Source of the DNA: Pascua guehoae
Taxonomy: Eukaryota > Basidiomycota > Tremellomycetes > Trichosporonales > Trichosporonaceae
Length of the DNA stretch: 27,619 nt
Reading direction: 5' to 3'
NCBI GenBank assembly: GCA_001600415.1
Contig: BCJX01000004.1
Coordinates: forward strand, 521,786-549,404
Positions within the stretch are counted from its first letter, which is position 1, and each line of letters opens with the position of its first letter. The position numbers and the translations under genes were made by a program. Shown piece after piece: positions 8,607-18,345 of this stretch. The notes beneath the pieces were generated by a model. That model was given only the letters and a program-made list of their open reading frames with translations. It made no database searches and was not told the origin of the DNA.

Positions 8607-11600
8607 TCAGAAGCTGCTAGAGTCTCTCAGCCACCCTTCCTCTTCCTCAAACCTGACCCATTTCTCGGGCCTTGGCACTACCGACTGGGTGTTTCCTGCA
8701 GACAGGGGAATAACCTGCATTTCCGGCCTGCCGGCCGCCCGAGGCTCTCCCGTGTTGCCTCCCTGGTTGTCCCCTCTCCTAGTGTAGAACCTTCGCAGCC
8801 TGTTGTGGCCTACACTACCCAGCCCCGTGTCCTTGATGGGCGTGCCATCAAGCTCCTGCAGCCTCACAGACCCCTTTTTTCCAAACTTCAGGATCTTGTA
8901 TGGCCCAAGGTATCGGTCCAACTGCTTGGCCCTGTGAGAGTTGTCCTGGGTCGAGTTCCGCACCAGAACCAAGTCACCCAACTTGAATTCCCTGTCACGG
9001 TGGCGACGCTCAAAATCCTCGTTGTGCCGCAGCACAGTCTCCCTCCTTGCCTCCCTGGCCCGCAGAGCTGCAAGAGCCACGTCCTCTGGGCGCTGCTCAA
9101 GCTGCCTGAGGTGCGCCTCGAGAAGCTCGACCATGGTCATGTTGTCACGCCAGTGTCCGGTCATGTACGTTTCATACTGCGTGTCAACGGGCAGGATGCT
9201 CTCTTCACCGTACAGCAGGAAGTGAGGAGTGTAGCCAGTAGTATGCTTGGCCGTCATCCTGTCCGCCCACAAGGCGAGGGGCAATAGCCGCCTCCAGTTG
9301 GGCGGCCGGGATCGAGCAAGCTTGAAGAGCAGCTCTTTGATTGGCCCATTGCCTCTCTCAATGCCACCATTTGCCGCCGGGTTATGGGCCGACGTCCGAA
9401 TATACCATACACCCCATGCCCGGAGCAGCGCCTCGAATTCGCCTCTGAATTCAGAGCCTTGGCCCATACTGACCTGCCCTACCAGTCCAAACCTGGCCAG
9501 TATATCCTCATAGAAGAACTGGGCGATAGTCTCGGCCTTTCCATCTGGCAGCACCCGCCCNTCGACCCANCCNGTCANATCGTCNCNCGCCAGCACGATN
9601 ACNTACATTCCGCNNTCCACCCCTTCACCATTGTCCACCCCCATCGTAATGCAATCGATGCTTACTTTNCCAAACAGCACTGGCACGAGGATGCTNGTGC
9701 GCGGATTCTCATAGAANCGATAGTCGCGCGCTTGACAGTCCGGGCAGCTCTTCGTCCATTCTTTACACGCCGCGCTCATGCCTTGCCAGTAGAACCTCTC
9801 GGCGACCTTAAAGTAGGTGTACTGGGCACCCTTGTGACCCGCCTGCTCATGACAGAGATTAAGAATCGATTCTTGCCGGGCCATATCCACTACTACCTCT
9901 GTGGGGAGCCGATACCCTTTCCTTCTCCACCACTTGCCCTGCTCGAGGTGACAGTACTTGGCCATCAACTGCAGCCGCTTGACCTTGCTCCGACTCGCGT
10001 CGGCCGGCCAACCCTTGCCTTCCAGAAACACGCCGACCGCTACCCAGTCATCGTCGTCCTTGTACAGCTCGACTTGAAACGGGATATCATCCAGAGCTTC
10101 AACCTGTGCGGCACGAGTCTCACGCCCTCCGTCAATAGCCTCACAGTAGGCGTCCAGCCACTCCTCGGGATCCGTGTCGTCACTGTCATCTTCAGCCTTT
10201 GGTCTACGCGACAGACCGTCCGCGATCCTGTGCCTCTCTCCTGGCACATGCTTAAAGACAAAGTCGTTAAGCTTGATGTACCAGCACCACCTAGCTTCTG
10301 CCGCACTCGGCAGAATTGGAGAGTTGATCATCTGCTTGATAGACATGCAGTCCGACTCGAGGATGAATCTAGTGTTGTGCGTGTAGTGGCGGACTGCCCT
10401 CAACCCGACGTAGATCCCGTACAGCTCCAACTTTGGTTGACTGTAGCCCTGCTGTACAGTGTTGTAGTACATGCTGTAGAACCGGGCCGGGTATCGCTTC
10501 CCGTCTTTGCCCATTTGTGCTAGTTCTACTCCGCACCCCGTGATGCTGGCGTCAATCGCCACTATGGGCGGGTACTTCTTGACTCTCGAGTAGTCTATCA
10601 GCCGTATCCATCCACTCAGTAGTACCCGGCGCTTGATCTCGTCCATGGCCTTGTCATGCTCTATCGCCCAGACGAACAGCGCACCTCGCGGCATCTTGGT
10701 CAGCAATACTAGGGGTAGCGCTATCTTCCCGTAGTTCTGGATCCAGTTCCGAGCCACTCCTACTGTCCCCAAAAAACCTCTGACCTCCTTGGTGTTCTTG
10801 CACTTTGGCCATTTCTCGATCTTGGCCATGGCCGTCTTAGTGATCTTCCTGCCCTTGGCCGAGCAAATGTATCCCACCATTTGCACCTCCGGCACACCTA
10901 AGTGTACTTTTGCCCCCGAGAAGGTGCCGCCGAATCTCTTCATCTTGTGCAGTACCCTGTTGACTGACAGCGCGTGCTCATAGATGTAGCAGCGGATGTC
11001 GGTGCCGGGTACCTTCTTGGGTTTGCCATCTGGCCCCAGGTACTGCGTGCGCGGTCCCTTGATGGTGACGTCATCCATGTACACGCACACGAGCTCCAGT
11101 GACTCCTTGGCGAATATGTAGACCATTGCGCGTTGAAACGCAGCGATGGCGTTGGTCCATCCTTGGGGCATGCACTGCAACCTGAGAGTGCCGATCGGAC
11201 TCTCAAATGTGGTCAAGTCACGTGAACCCTGGTGTAGCGCCATTTGGTCATAGCCTGCGAAGGCATCGAGACTCGTGTATATGTGACACCCCGCCAATTC
11301 CTCCGTCATCTCATCCATCAAAGGCGGCACACCCGCGTCCTTGATNGTAACCNAGTTCAACTTCTGCAAGTCNTGCACGATCCTAATCCTCCCATCCTTC
11401 TTCTCTACCNCGAAGAAACCCGACNGGTAGCTGGACTGNGACCTCTCGTACAGCCCATTCTTCAACTTCTCCTTGAGGAACTCGATGACCTTGGCGCNCG
11501 TTGTTACAGGCAAACGGATGTTCCGATCTTGCCATGGCTCGTGCGATACCACGGGTATCTTGTGGGGAGGTATGTACTCTTCCTTGAACCCTCCCTTCTC

Positions 11601-11675
11601 GTTTTCTGTCCACACCAATGCCGACTCGTTTCTGAGGAGGACGACGGCCATCAAGCATTTCGCCTCCTCAGTCAA
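8607..11675 (-). CDS. Element 1 pol: reverse transcriptase, RNase H, integrase
   Basis: The open frame extends to 11792, but real pol coding begins at the frameshift site. Numbering from 11792, the RT has its first catalytic Asp at residue 176 (SLDAFAGYDQM) and YMDD at 238-241. RNase H shows D414, E456, D481 and D525 (HRIADGLS). Integrase has an H-X4-H (648, 653) and C-X2-C (683, 686) zinc finger, then D713 and E812. The residue at the second catalytic Asp position, 35 before E812, is Gly777 (MGQGSEF). A GPY/F-like YLGPYKI follows near the C-terminus, then about 60 residues to the stop. Its product would be made with Gag by frameshifting and processed by the element protease. The frame has no stop, but Ns at 9561-9716 and 11346-11498 hide some residues. 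Loss of the Asp should abolish integration. Confidence 0.85.
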   Translation of the reverse strand: MTEEAKCLMAVVLLRNESALVWTENEKGGFKEEYIPPHKIPVVSHEPWQDRNIRLPVTTXAKVIEFLKEKLKNGLYERXQSSYXSGFFXVEKKDGRIRIVXDLQKLNXVXIKDAGVPPLMDEMTEELAGCHIYTSLDAFAGYDQMALHQGSRDLTTFESPIGTLRLQCMPQGWTNAIAAFQRAMVYIFAKESLELVCVYMDDVTIKGPRTQYLGPDGKPKKVPGTDIRCYIYEHALSVNRVLHKMKRFGGTFSGAKVHLGVPEVQMVGYICSAKGRKITKTAMAKIEKWPKCKNTKEVRGFLGTVGVARNWIQNYGKIALPLVLLTKMPRGALFVWAIEHDKAMDEIKRRVLLSGWIRLIDYSRVKKYPPIVAIDASITGCGVELAQMGKDGKRYPARFYSMYYNTVQQGYSQPKLELYGIYVGLRAVRHYTHNTRFILESDCMSIKQMINSPILPSAAEARWCWYIKLNDFVFKHVPGERHRIADGLSRRPKAEDDSDDTDPEEWLDAYCEAIDGGRETRAAQVEALDDIPFQVELYKDDDDWVAVGVFLEGKGWPADASRSKVKRLQLMAKYCHLEQGKWWRRKGYRLPTEVVVDMARQESILNLCHEQAGHKGAQYTYFKVAERFYWQGMSAACKEWTKSCPDCQARDYXFYENPRXSILVPVLFXKVSIDCITMGVDNGEGVXXGMXXIVLAXDDXXXWVXGRVLPDGKAETIAQFFYEDILARFGLVGQVSMGQGSEFRGEFEALLRAWGVWYIRTSAHNPAANGGIERGNGPIKELLFKLARSRPPNWRRLLPLALWADRMTAKHTTGYTPHFLLYGEESILPVDTQYETYMTGHWRDNMTMVELLEAHLRQLEQRPEDVALAALRAREARRETVLRHNEDFERRHRDREFKLGDLVLVRNSTQDNSHRAKQLDRYLGPYKILKFGKKGSVRLQELDGTPIKDTGLGSVGHNRLRRFYTRRGDNQGGNTGEPRAAGRPEMQVIPLSAGNTQSVVPRPEKWVRFEEEEGWLRDSSSF

Positions 11676-11681
11676 AAATCC
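11632..11681 (-). promoter_or_regulatory. Putative -1 ribosomal frameshift signal of element 1
   Basis: On the minus strand the heptamer GGATTTT (11681-11675) is set in the Gag frame as G GAT TTT, and the Gag stop TGA (11674-11672) follows at once. Next comes CTGAGGAGG (11671-11663), a 22-nt loop, and the perfect complement CCTCCTCAG (11640-11632). Pol is in the -1 frame. GGAUUUU is the functional -1 slippery site of red clover necrotic mosaic virus. The 3-nt spacer is shorter than the usual 5-9 nt, so partial melting or a pseudoknot may be needed. Confidence 0.7.
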
Positions 11682-14600
11682 TCGAACTCGCCTTTGAAGA
11701 GCGCGTCTCGACGCTCCTTCGTCAACCTCTTCCCTTCTGGGATGTCCCCCAGCTTCTTGTAGCTGGTGGTGACCTCTGGCAGGTCGTCCCACACGTCAGG
11801 GGGTGTCGTCAACACTGGCTTGGCCTCCTCCGGCATCGTCGTCGGGACTGGGCGCTTCTTCTTGGCAACAGGCTTGTATGCGCCTGCTACCTTGTACGAC
11901 TCCTGCTTGATTCCCGTCCCAAAGTCCAGGACCGTACACACCCCCGTAGTCATGTCCTCCATCACCAGCTCTTCGACCTCCAGACCATCTTCAGGCAGCT
12001 GCCGCACCTGGTCCTCAATCTGGTCGGCCAGCCTCTCCGCCATCTCCTGGGTGTTCTTCGGCTCGGCTGCCACCTCCTTATCCTCCACCGATGCCAGTGT
12101 CTCCCACTCTAGACCAGGACCCGATCCTTCCTCGTCATATTCCACGCCGATGACCTCGACGGCTTCCACCCTCGCTCGATAGTCGGGACTCCACTCTTCG
12201 CCCTCCACCTCTTCCACCCATGCCCCTTGCACATGGTAATCGGGACCCTCGCCTTCGGTGTAGTTGATGATTTCCATGGCGAACCGCCCCATCTCCGTCA
12301 GGTGAGTGCTACCACTATCCTTGTTGAGCCGCGTCAACTCGGGGCCTTCGGTGGGGAACATGGCGAACTCGGAGGTGCCAGCCAGAGTCTGTTGGCGCAT
12401 GATACGGTTAGGCCCGCTCCAGAACAGGTCCACTCAGTTCGTCAACAGGAACGGCATTCCCAAGTACACCTTCTCCTCGTTAAGCGTGTCGCTGACCCAG
12501 AAGTAGTGGCATGTCTCGAGGCCGCCGAAATCCAACGTACCCTCGAAGAAACCAGGCAGACCGACACCCTGTCCATGAATGCCAGAGACCCGGAAGCGGA
12601 CATTGCTCCTTAGGGCCACTCTCAGCTTCTGGAACAGCTTGCGCGGGATCATGTTCAACATAGCGCCGTCATCCACCATGGCGCAACACTCGATCCCGCC
12701 CAGCCGACAAGGCAGCAGGGCCGTCCGCACTGCCAGAGGAAGGAAAGGGGCGCCGATCCGACCCTCTGGGTTGTAGACGTTGGGGACTAACTTTGTCCTC
12801 CCATCGCCCATCTCCTCGTAGGCCTCACTGGCCTCCCAAAGGGGCGGTATGTACCGGGACAGGATCTCGCCCTCAACTTCCTCAGCCTCACACTGCAGAT
12901 CCTCTCCGTATGCCTCCACGCTAGCCACCTCTCCCTCGGCATCCGCGCTTCCCTGAGTTGCCTCCTCTACAGGTACAGGCTTGCCCATGGCCCTGCGGAG
13001 ATAACGGGCGAAGAACGGCAACAGCGCCACAAGCTCCGCGAGCGTGAGTACTATCCCCTGCCCGCTTGACGAATACACCAGCCTCTTACAGACCTCGGTA
13101 GGGTCGACGTCATAGGTCATGTCCGTGTTGACCTTCGCGTACTTGCTCCTACCCGTCTCCCCCTTTGCCACTTCCGGCGTGACAGGCTTTGCCCCTTGCG
13201 TCTTGTTTGCGGACGGGCTGGCCGTTCTTGGAGAGGAAGCAGGAACCGGCGGCACCACCTTTGCCCCGGCCCTCGCCCTCCCTGGTAGGGACGAGTTTCC
13301 GCTAACGCGAATCACCCCGGGCTGCCCGTCCTTAGTTAAGGGGATTAGCTTGCCACGAGCAGGAGGCAGCGCGCCTTTCGGCACCACAGTCCCCCTCTTC
13401 GGCCTCTCTTTGGCGTAGGGAGTGGCGCAACTGTCACTGATACTGGTGGTGCGTTTATCCGCAGCTGCCACTTCTGCCTCCGTTTCCCCACGTCGCGCCT
13501 CCGACGCTCGCACCTTTTCCATGAGAAATGCCATGAGCTCGGCATTTTCGTCGCGGCGCGACCTCCGGGCCTCGACACTTACTCCCCCAGGCAGCTCGTC
13601 CCACGCGACAACCGATCCCGATGCCACCTCGTATTCTCCATCCCATTCCACCCCTGCTTCGTCCACATAGTAGTCTCCCTCCTCTTCGTTCTCGTACTCG
13701 GGACTATACTCGTCGTCGGCACACGCTTCGCCGACGCACGCCTCCTCCATCTCCTCTTCCCATCCCATTTCTACGGCCTCCTGATACCATTCCGCATTCA
13801 GTGCCGCCGCTTCAGCCGTACGCTGCTTCGCCTCGGCGAGACTCTCGGCGACACAAGCGTGCCGATTGCCCTGGGTAGGGTGTCGCCCCACCATCTCTCC
13901 AACTTTTGGTCCTCCCGCCCACACAATAGGCCTGCTCCTTCGCCCCGGCACTTGATCTCCGTACCGGACTACGCCAAGGTCCAGAACCTCCTGCAACTTC
14001 CGACATTCGCCCACAAAGTGACCCAGGTTCCCACACCAAAAACACTCATTCCGGCGGAACGTGAAGGGCCTCGACCCCGCCAGTTGCTGGCCTCCCCCAG
14101 GTAACTGCCCCGCCGCCGCCATTTTGGCTTCCACAGCGGCGTTTTCGATCCTGGGTTTGGTTGGCGCGGGAGCGGAGGGCCTTGGCCCCGGGGCCCTGGG
14201 CGCAAACTGCGGCCTTTGGCCATTCCACAGTGGCCGCTGGAACACAGGCCGCGGCACGGGTCGCGGTGCGTACACAGTTCCTCCTCCCAGGGAGCTCGAG
14301 GAGTAGTAGCTACTCTCGAGGACAGGCGCGACCAACTTTCCTAGCGCGTCAGGAGACTCAATGGCGGCCATGGTATACGCCTCAGCATACTCCGCGCTCC
14401 TTGGCCCCTTGTGCGCCAGGGTCGTCCAGGCCGTGGACAACGCCTGATGCGCCTTGTGGTTGTCCAGTAACTCGCTCCTCAAACTCGGCAACCACGCTTT
14501 GGCCACCCCGGGCTGCACCTGGTCGAGTCTCACCCAGTGCTCTTGATACTCCCTCTCCACCTCTCTACGTTGGGGTAGGGCCGCGCTGACATGCTCCACC

Positions 14601-16504
14601 TTTAGCTTCTTCATTCCGTCTATTATCTCCTTCATCGTACCCGGCGTTTTGGGTACCCGAGCCCCGCTCAGGCCTTNNGTGAAGGTAAAAGTCNTCCCGT
14701 CCCCGCCGATCTGGATCAACTTCTCCCCTTCGATCCTGCTACGATAGCGAGCTAAAGCCTCTTCCCCCNGTCNNGNCTGGTTANGAAGACTCTGGACCGC
14801 TTCGCCCTTCCCCATCCTCAGCTGCACCATCTCATTCTCNGGGGAGAAATACTCCAAGAGCGCTTTCTCCACCTGTTTCCAGCGAGGGAGGCTCTTCCCG
14901 TCCCATCCCTCGCTCCTCCACCTACTCTCGTTCGCCACTTTCACTTCCTGCATGAGTGAGTGCAAGAAGCTGCTAAAGTAGCACCGGTCCACCACCTTGG
15001 CCGTGTACTCTTCCGACCTCCGGTACTGCTCGATCAGGAGGGCAAACTCCTCCGTGTACCACACGACATCTCCCCGCTCCGTTACTCCTTTCGCCAACTG
15101 CTGCGCAGCAAGCTCTTCCAAGTCCTTCGCCGTTGCCAGCGCCCTCGTAGGGTCGTAGTATCTCTCTTGTAGCTCCTCCTGGAACGCCTCCCAACTTCGA
15201 ACATTCATGGCCTTCACGACTGCAGCGAACTGTCGCCTCTTCTCGATGAGCACGTATTTGGGGTAGAGACTCATCCTCTCTCCTCCCGTCGGGCCGGCTG
15301 CATCCGCGGCATCATTGAACCACTCCAAGTGGTCAACCAGAGTGGCGCCGTTGAGGTCCCAGACCCTCGCCTTGTGCCCGCCGAGAGTAGGCATCGAGCG
15401 GTATGTCACCTTCTTACTAACCACTTCTTCGCTATCCTCGCTCCGAGTCTCGTCGTCATACTCTCGGGCTGACTTTTGTGCATATTTGTCATGCTCCTCA
15501 TAGCGCAGCTGTCGGAGGGCCCACCCAGTCCTCCGACCCTGGCCAGAGTCTCGCTCTTCTACCGCTTGTGCAGTATGCGCGGTAAATCGCCTAGTCTCTT
15601 CCCTTCTCGTCTGAAACCCAACTCGCGGAGTACCGTCAGACTCCTGATCGGTCGGGGCACGAGATCCATAACTTCCATCCTTGCTGCTTATGGCAGGGGG
15701 CGGGCTCCGATACACGGTCCACTGGGCGCCAGCTGTGCCAGCCTCGGCGTGATCGAGCTCCGACGCTAGTGTCCTCGGCTCACGGTCTTCAACAACGGCC
15801 GCCCCATTGCCAAAGCGGGTGGTAGGGGCTCCGGGAGACACCACAGGAATGTGGGACCGGTCTCTGGCAGAGGGGTTATCCTCTTCTCTGCCAGCGGCTG
15901 CGCCAGTGACTAGCACTGCAGCTTGCGCGCCGAGACCCAAGGGTGTACGCTCCTTTGGGTCCTCAAGAGGGGCCAGGCCATCTCTCTTGGTAGCGGGGTC
16001 CTTTGGCATCGAACCGCTGCAGCTCACGTTGCCGTGAGCCCCTCCGGCTTGCTCCGGGCTAGCATTCCTCTCTCGCTCCTCCTCTCCTCCACCCCTTCGC
16101 TCACCACTCACCTCTCTCGCCCCCGTTCCGATGTCCAAGTGCGGCGGCAGGGCCCTGTTCGTGAATCCAGGCGGCGGTGCACCACCAACCATCGGTTCCG
16201 TTGCTGGGTTCATCGACATCCTTGGCTCGTGTTGCGCTAGGTCAGTGTCCTTGCTGTCCTTGGGCAAGGATCGAGTCGCGGATCCTCTGAGGGCGGTTTC
16301 GAGAGTGGCCGGCCATAATTTCTTCGCTAGTCGCGAAGCAGTTCTCAGCGGTGGGGTCGGAGCAAGCGGTTGCTCCTGGTAGTGCTTGAGCGGGTTGAGG
16401 GGTGTCAGAGACCTGGTGAGTAGAGCGATAACTAGACCGAGAATCTCTTTTTCTGACTCAAAAGGACGGCCCGCCATTCTCCTTGCATCGCGGCGATGGG
16501 CCAT
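11672..16504 (-). CDS. Element 1 Gag-protease, interrupted by one TGA
   Basis: The frame from the ATG at 16504 spans 1611 codons, with TGA at 12436-12434 as the only internal stop. Residues 1 to about 400 are Gly/Pro/Ser/charged low complexity. A Gag capsid-like core follows, including YPKYVLIEKRR and ERYYDP, then a CCHC knuckle CFWCGNLGHFVGEC (about 14003-14045) that binds RNA. Acidic and low-complexity linkers come next, then an aspartic protease with the motif VDDGAMLN in place of the usual D-S/T-G. The TGA lies where element 2 has Arg (CGG) just after PFLLTN, so it is consistent with a CGA to TGA change. The start codon is uncertain, and a later Met (MSMNP) is possible. The frame ends at the frameshift site. 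Ns at 14677-14840 fall in the capsid-like core. Confidence 0.75.
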
Positions 16505-17730
16505 GGGCCCGGGTTTTCGTGTGCCACGCCTCGTGGCTTGGGGTCCGTGGAAGTGGAGTCGAGTGGGGGGGGGGGGGGGGGTCCATGCCCCTCCCAGTCA
16601 AACTCACAGGCCGCTCTGGGGTTGGGGGATGGGATGGGGAAGGGGAAACTCGTCGTGGGTTGGCTCCAGGGACCGTGCGTCGAGACCCGTTCCCCTGCCT
16701 GCGCGTCGGGACTTTTCAACCCCTTCCTCACTCGGGTCCCTAACCCCATCCCGACAAGCCTGAAAAAAAAAAACCAGGCGGACCCGGGCCAAGCTGTCTG
16801 CTCGCCTCTCGTGCCCTTCTCTACCCGCCATACATCGAACTGGAGATGCGCCTCAATTCCCAATTGCAAGGGTAAGGCCAAAGGCGGCACCGATGAGGTG
16901 CTCATTCTGCCCGGTGCGCACGACCCGCCTGGGCTCTGATGCCGCCCTCGACTCCCGGTTCTAACACCNCAGCCCAGCGCTGGCCTCCCNCATCGGNGGG
17001 CGACTCTCGCCCCTGGTGGCCCNACACTTTCGGCTCNGCTCGTTGGGCCTGGCNGACTCGCGATATTGGCAACTGCAGACTTGCAGGGGATGTAGTTGTC
17101 GCACCCCTGCAGGTCCGCATGGGACGCAGTTGTCTGGGCCGCTGCCCCGTCTTGCCGCCCTCACTCTGAGGCTTTTCCGACCCAGCCCCTTCCCGGCCGC
17201 CACCGGCGGGAAGCGGTTACCTTCCCTTGTGTGCCACCATGCGGTTGCCATTTGGCAACCACAGGCCTACACAGGACGCAGCTGTTGCGGTCTTCGACCT
17301 TCGCCCCCCCCTTTCCAGGGCGGCAGGGCCTCGCCAATCCCGAGCCTTGCCCCCTGAACCCTGGGTGGTACAGCTTGTACTTGCCAATGTTCTTGTGCGT
17401 GCCACTCGGCCTTGCGCGCCCCAGAGCAGATCGCGATCAGGCGAGCGCGCTTGTCCTTGTGCCCGTCGCGGAGTTTTGCGCCTCTGCCCGCCTGGTCCGC
17501 AGGTTTTGAGGCCCTCCCGATCGTATCCACTCTCTGCTGGGCGCGTGGCTGCCTCGTCGTCCCAGCCACAGCTCAGGCGCTCGAGCTGAACTCGGCGGGG
17601 GTCCACCCGGTCCACCTTCCCGGCACTGCCAGGTGGTCGAAGGTCGGGAACGGACGAACACTGCATCTTGCAGCGGCCCTGTGTCGGCCTTCTGAGTCTC
17701 GCCCTTTCTCGAGGGGCAGCACCACGCTCG
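16505..17730. other. Spacer between head-to-head elements; no gene recognised
   Basis: This should include the 5' untranslated region or LTR of element 1 but I find no TG..CA repeat or tRNA-type primer site. Frames on both strands are low complexity with no motif. It contains a 17-G run, a G-quadruplex-type tract, an 11-A run (16763-16773) and a faint duplication with an offset of 186 bp (17061-17101 and 17247-17290, both around TTGGCAAC). Ns at 16969-17054 reduce reliability. Confidence 0.5.
16565..16645 (+). repeat. G17 homopolymer and G-quadruplex-type tract
   Basis: Positions 16565-16581 are 17 consecutive G. At 16618-16645 five G-runs of 3-5 bases are separated by 2-nt loops (GGGGTTGGGGGATGGG and onward), which satisfies the usual quadruplex pattern. 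The tract lies just upstream of the element 1 Gag start, where the transcript sense strand is C-rich. The homopolymer length may be imprecise in the assembly. Confidence 0.7.
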
Positions 17731-17918
17731 CCCTCGAGTCTCGGTCTTGTAGAGAGGGCAGCGCCGCACTTGCCCTCGAGTCTCGGTCTCGTAGAGAGGG
17801 CAGCGCCGTGCTTGCCCTCGAGTCTCGGTTTCGTAGAGAGGGCAGCACCGCGCTTGCCCTTGAGCCTCGGTCTCGTAGAGAGGGCAGCGCCGCGCTTGCC
17901 CTCGAGTCTCGGTCTCGT
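17731..17918. repeat. 42-bp minisatellite, about 4.5 copies
   Basis: CCCTCGAG-type starts occur at 17731, 17773, 17815, 17857 and 17899, exactly 42 bp apart. Because 42 is a multiple of three, all frames stay open and encode 14-residue repeats on both strands, so the open frames here are repeat artefacts. Each unit contains GAGGGCA and TGCCCTC around a GC-rich 10-nt loop, able to form a hairpin. The unit shares CTCGAGTCTCGGTC with the 23-bp array downstream. Confidence 0.85.
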
Positions 17919-18139
17919 CCCTATTATGCATGGCCGCGCCACGCTGATCCTTGTGATTCATCACCTGCTTCCCAGTGGGCGCGACTTTTTGCTTCGAGAG
18001 CAAGCCCCATAATGGGCTCCAAATTTGTGGGAGTTTTGCCTTGCCCACGAGTGTAGGGCCTTGCTCTGTCAGTTACTCACTACCGCTGCCCTCTGGGCCG
18101 GGTCTCGCTCTCCATCCTGCTTGGGTCTCTATTCTCCTG

Positions 18140-18345
18140 TCCTAGAATCTCGATCCACTGTCGGTCCGGGTCTCGATCCGCCGCCGGCTCGAGTCTCGGT
18201 CCACTTCTAGCTCGAGTCTCGGTCCACTACTGACTCAAGTCTCGATCTACTGCTGACTCGAGTCTCGATCCACTGCTGGCTCGAGTCTCGGTCCACTGCT
18301 GGCTTGAGTCTCGATCCGCTGCTGGCTCGAGTCTCAGTCCGTGTG
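18140..18345. repeat. 23-bp minisatellite, about 7-9 copies, degenerate at the edges
   Basis: Units of the form CTCGAGTCTCGGTCCACTGC plus TGG recur every 23 bp. The core copies run from about 18188 to 18345, with decayed copies starting near 18140 and further related TCTCGGT fragments to about 18440. There are no unique spacers. The array directly abuts the point where homology of element 2 to the Gag of element 1 begins. Confidence 0.8.

Larger units (their letters stand above)
8607..16504 (-). mobile_element. Element 1: Ty3/gypsy retrotransposon, internal region; LTRs not found
   Basis: The order on the minus strand is Gag with CCHC knuckle, aspartic protease, reverse transcriptase, RNase H and integrase. 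RT before integrase is the Ty3/gypsy (Metaviridae) order. Gag-protease and pol lie in different frames joined by a putative -1 shift at 11675-11681. The coding part is about 7.9 kb, which is large for a fungal gypsy element because of a roughly 400-residue low-complexity extension before the conserved Gag core. By eye I find no direct repeat flanking it, so the LTRs are lost, very diverged, or missed. It has one in-frame TGA and a defective integrase site, so it is probably not autonomous. Confidence 0.85.

Noticed and set aside
11676..11792. Start of element 1 pol at the ATG at 11792
   Set aside because: This part is the Gag-protease tail read in another frame. The conserved pol sequence begins at the frameshift site, with no conserved start codon.
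16496..16939. Plus-strand 147-residue frame opposite the Gag start
   Set aside because: It is driven by the G17 and G-rich tracts, overlaps the Gag coding on the other strand and has no recognisable domain.
17217..18056. Repeat-encoded proteins on both strands of the spacer
   Set aside because: The frames stay open only because the 42-bp unit is a multiple of three. No motif or start context supports them.
17731..18345. CRISPR array
   Set aside because: The 42- and 23-bp repeats are contiguous with no unique spacers, there are no cas genes, and the genome is fungal.
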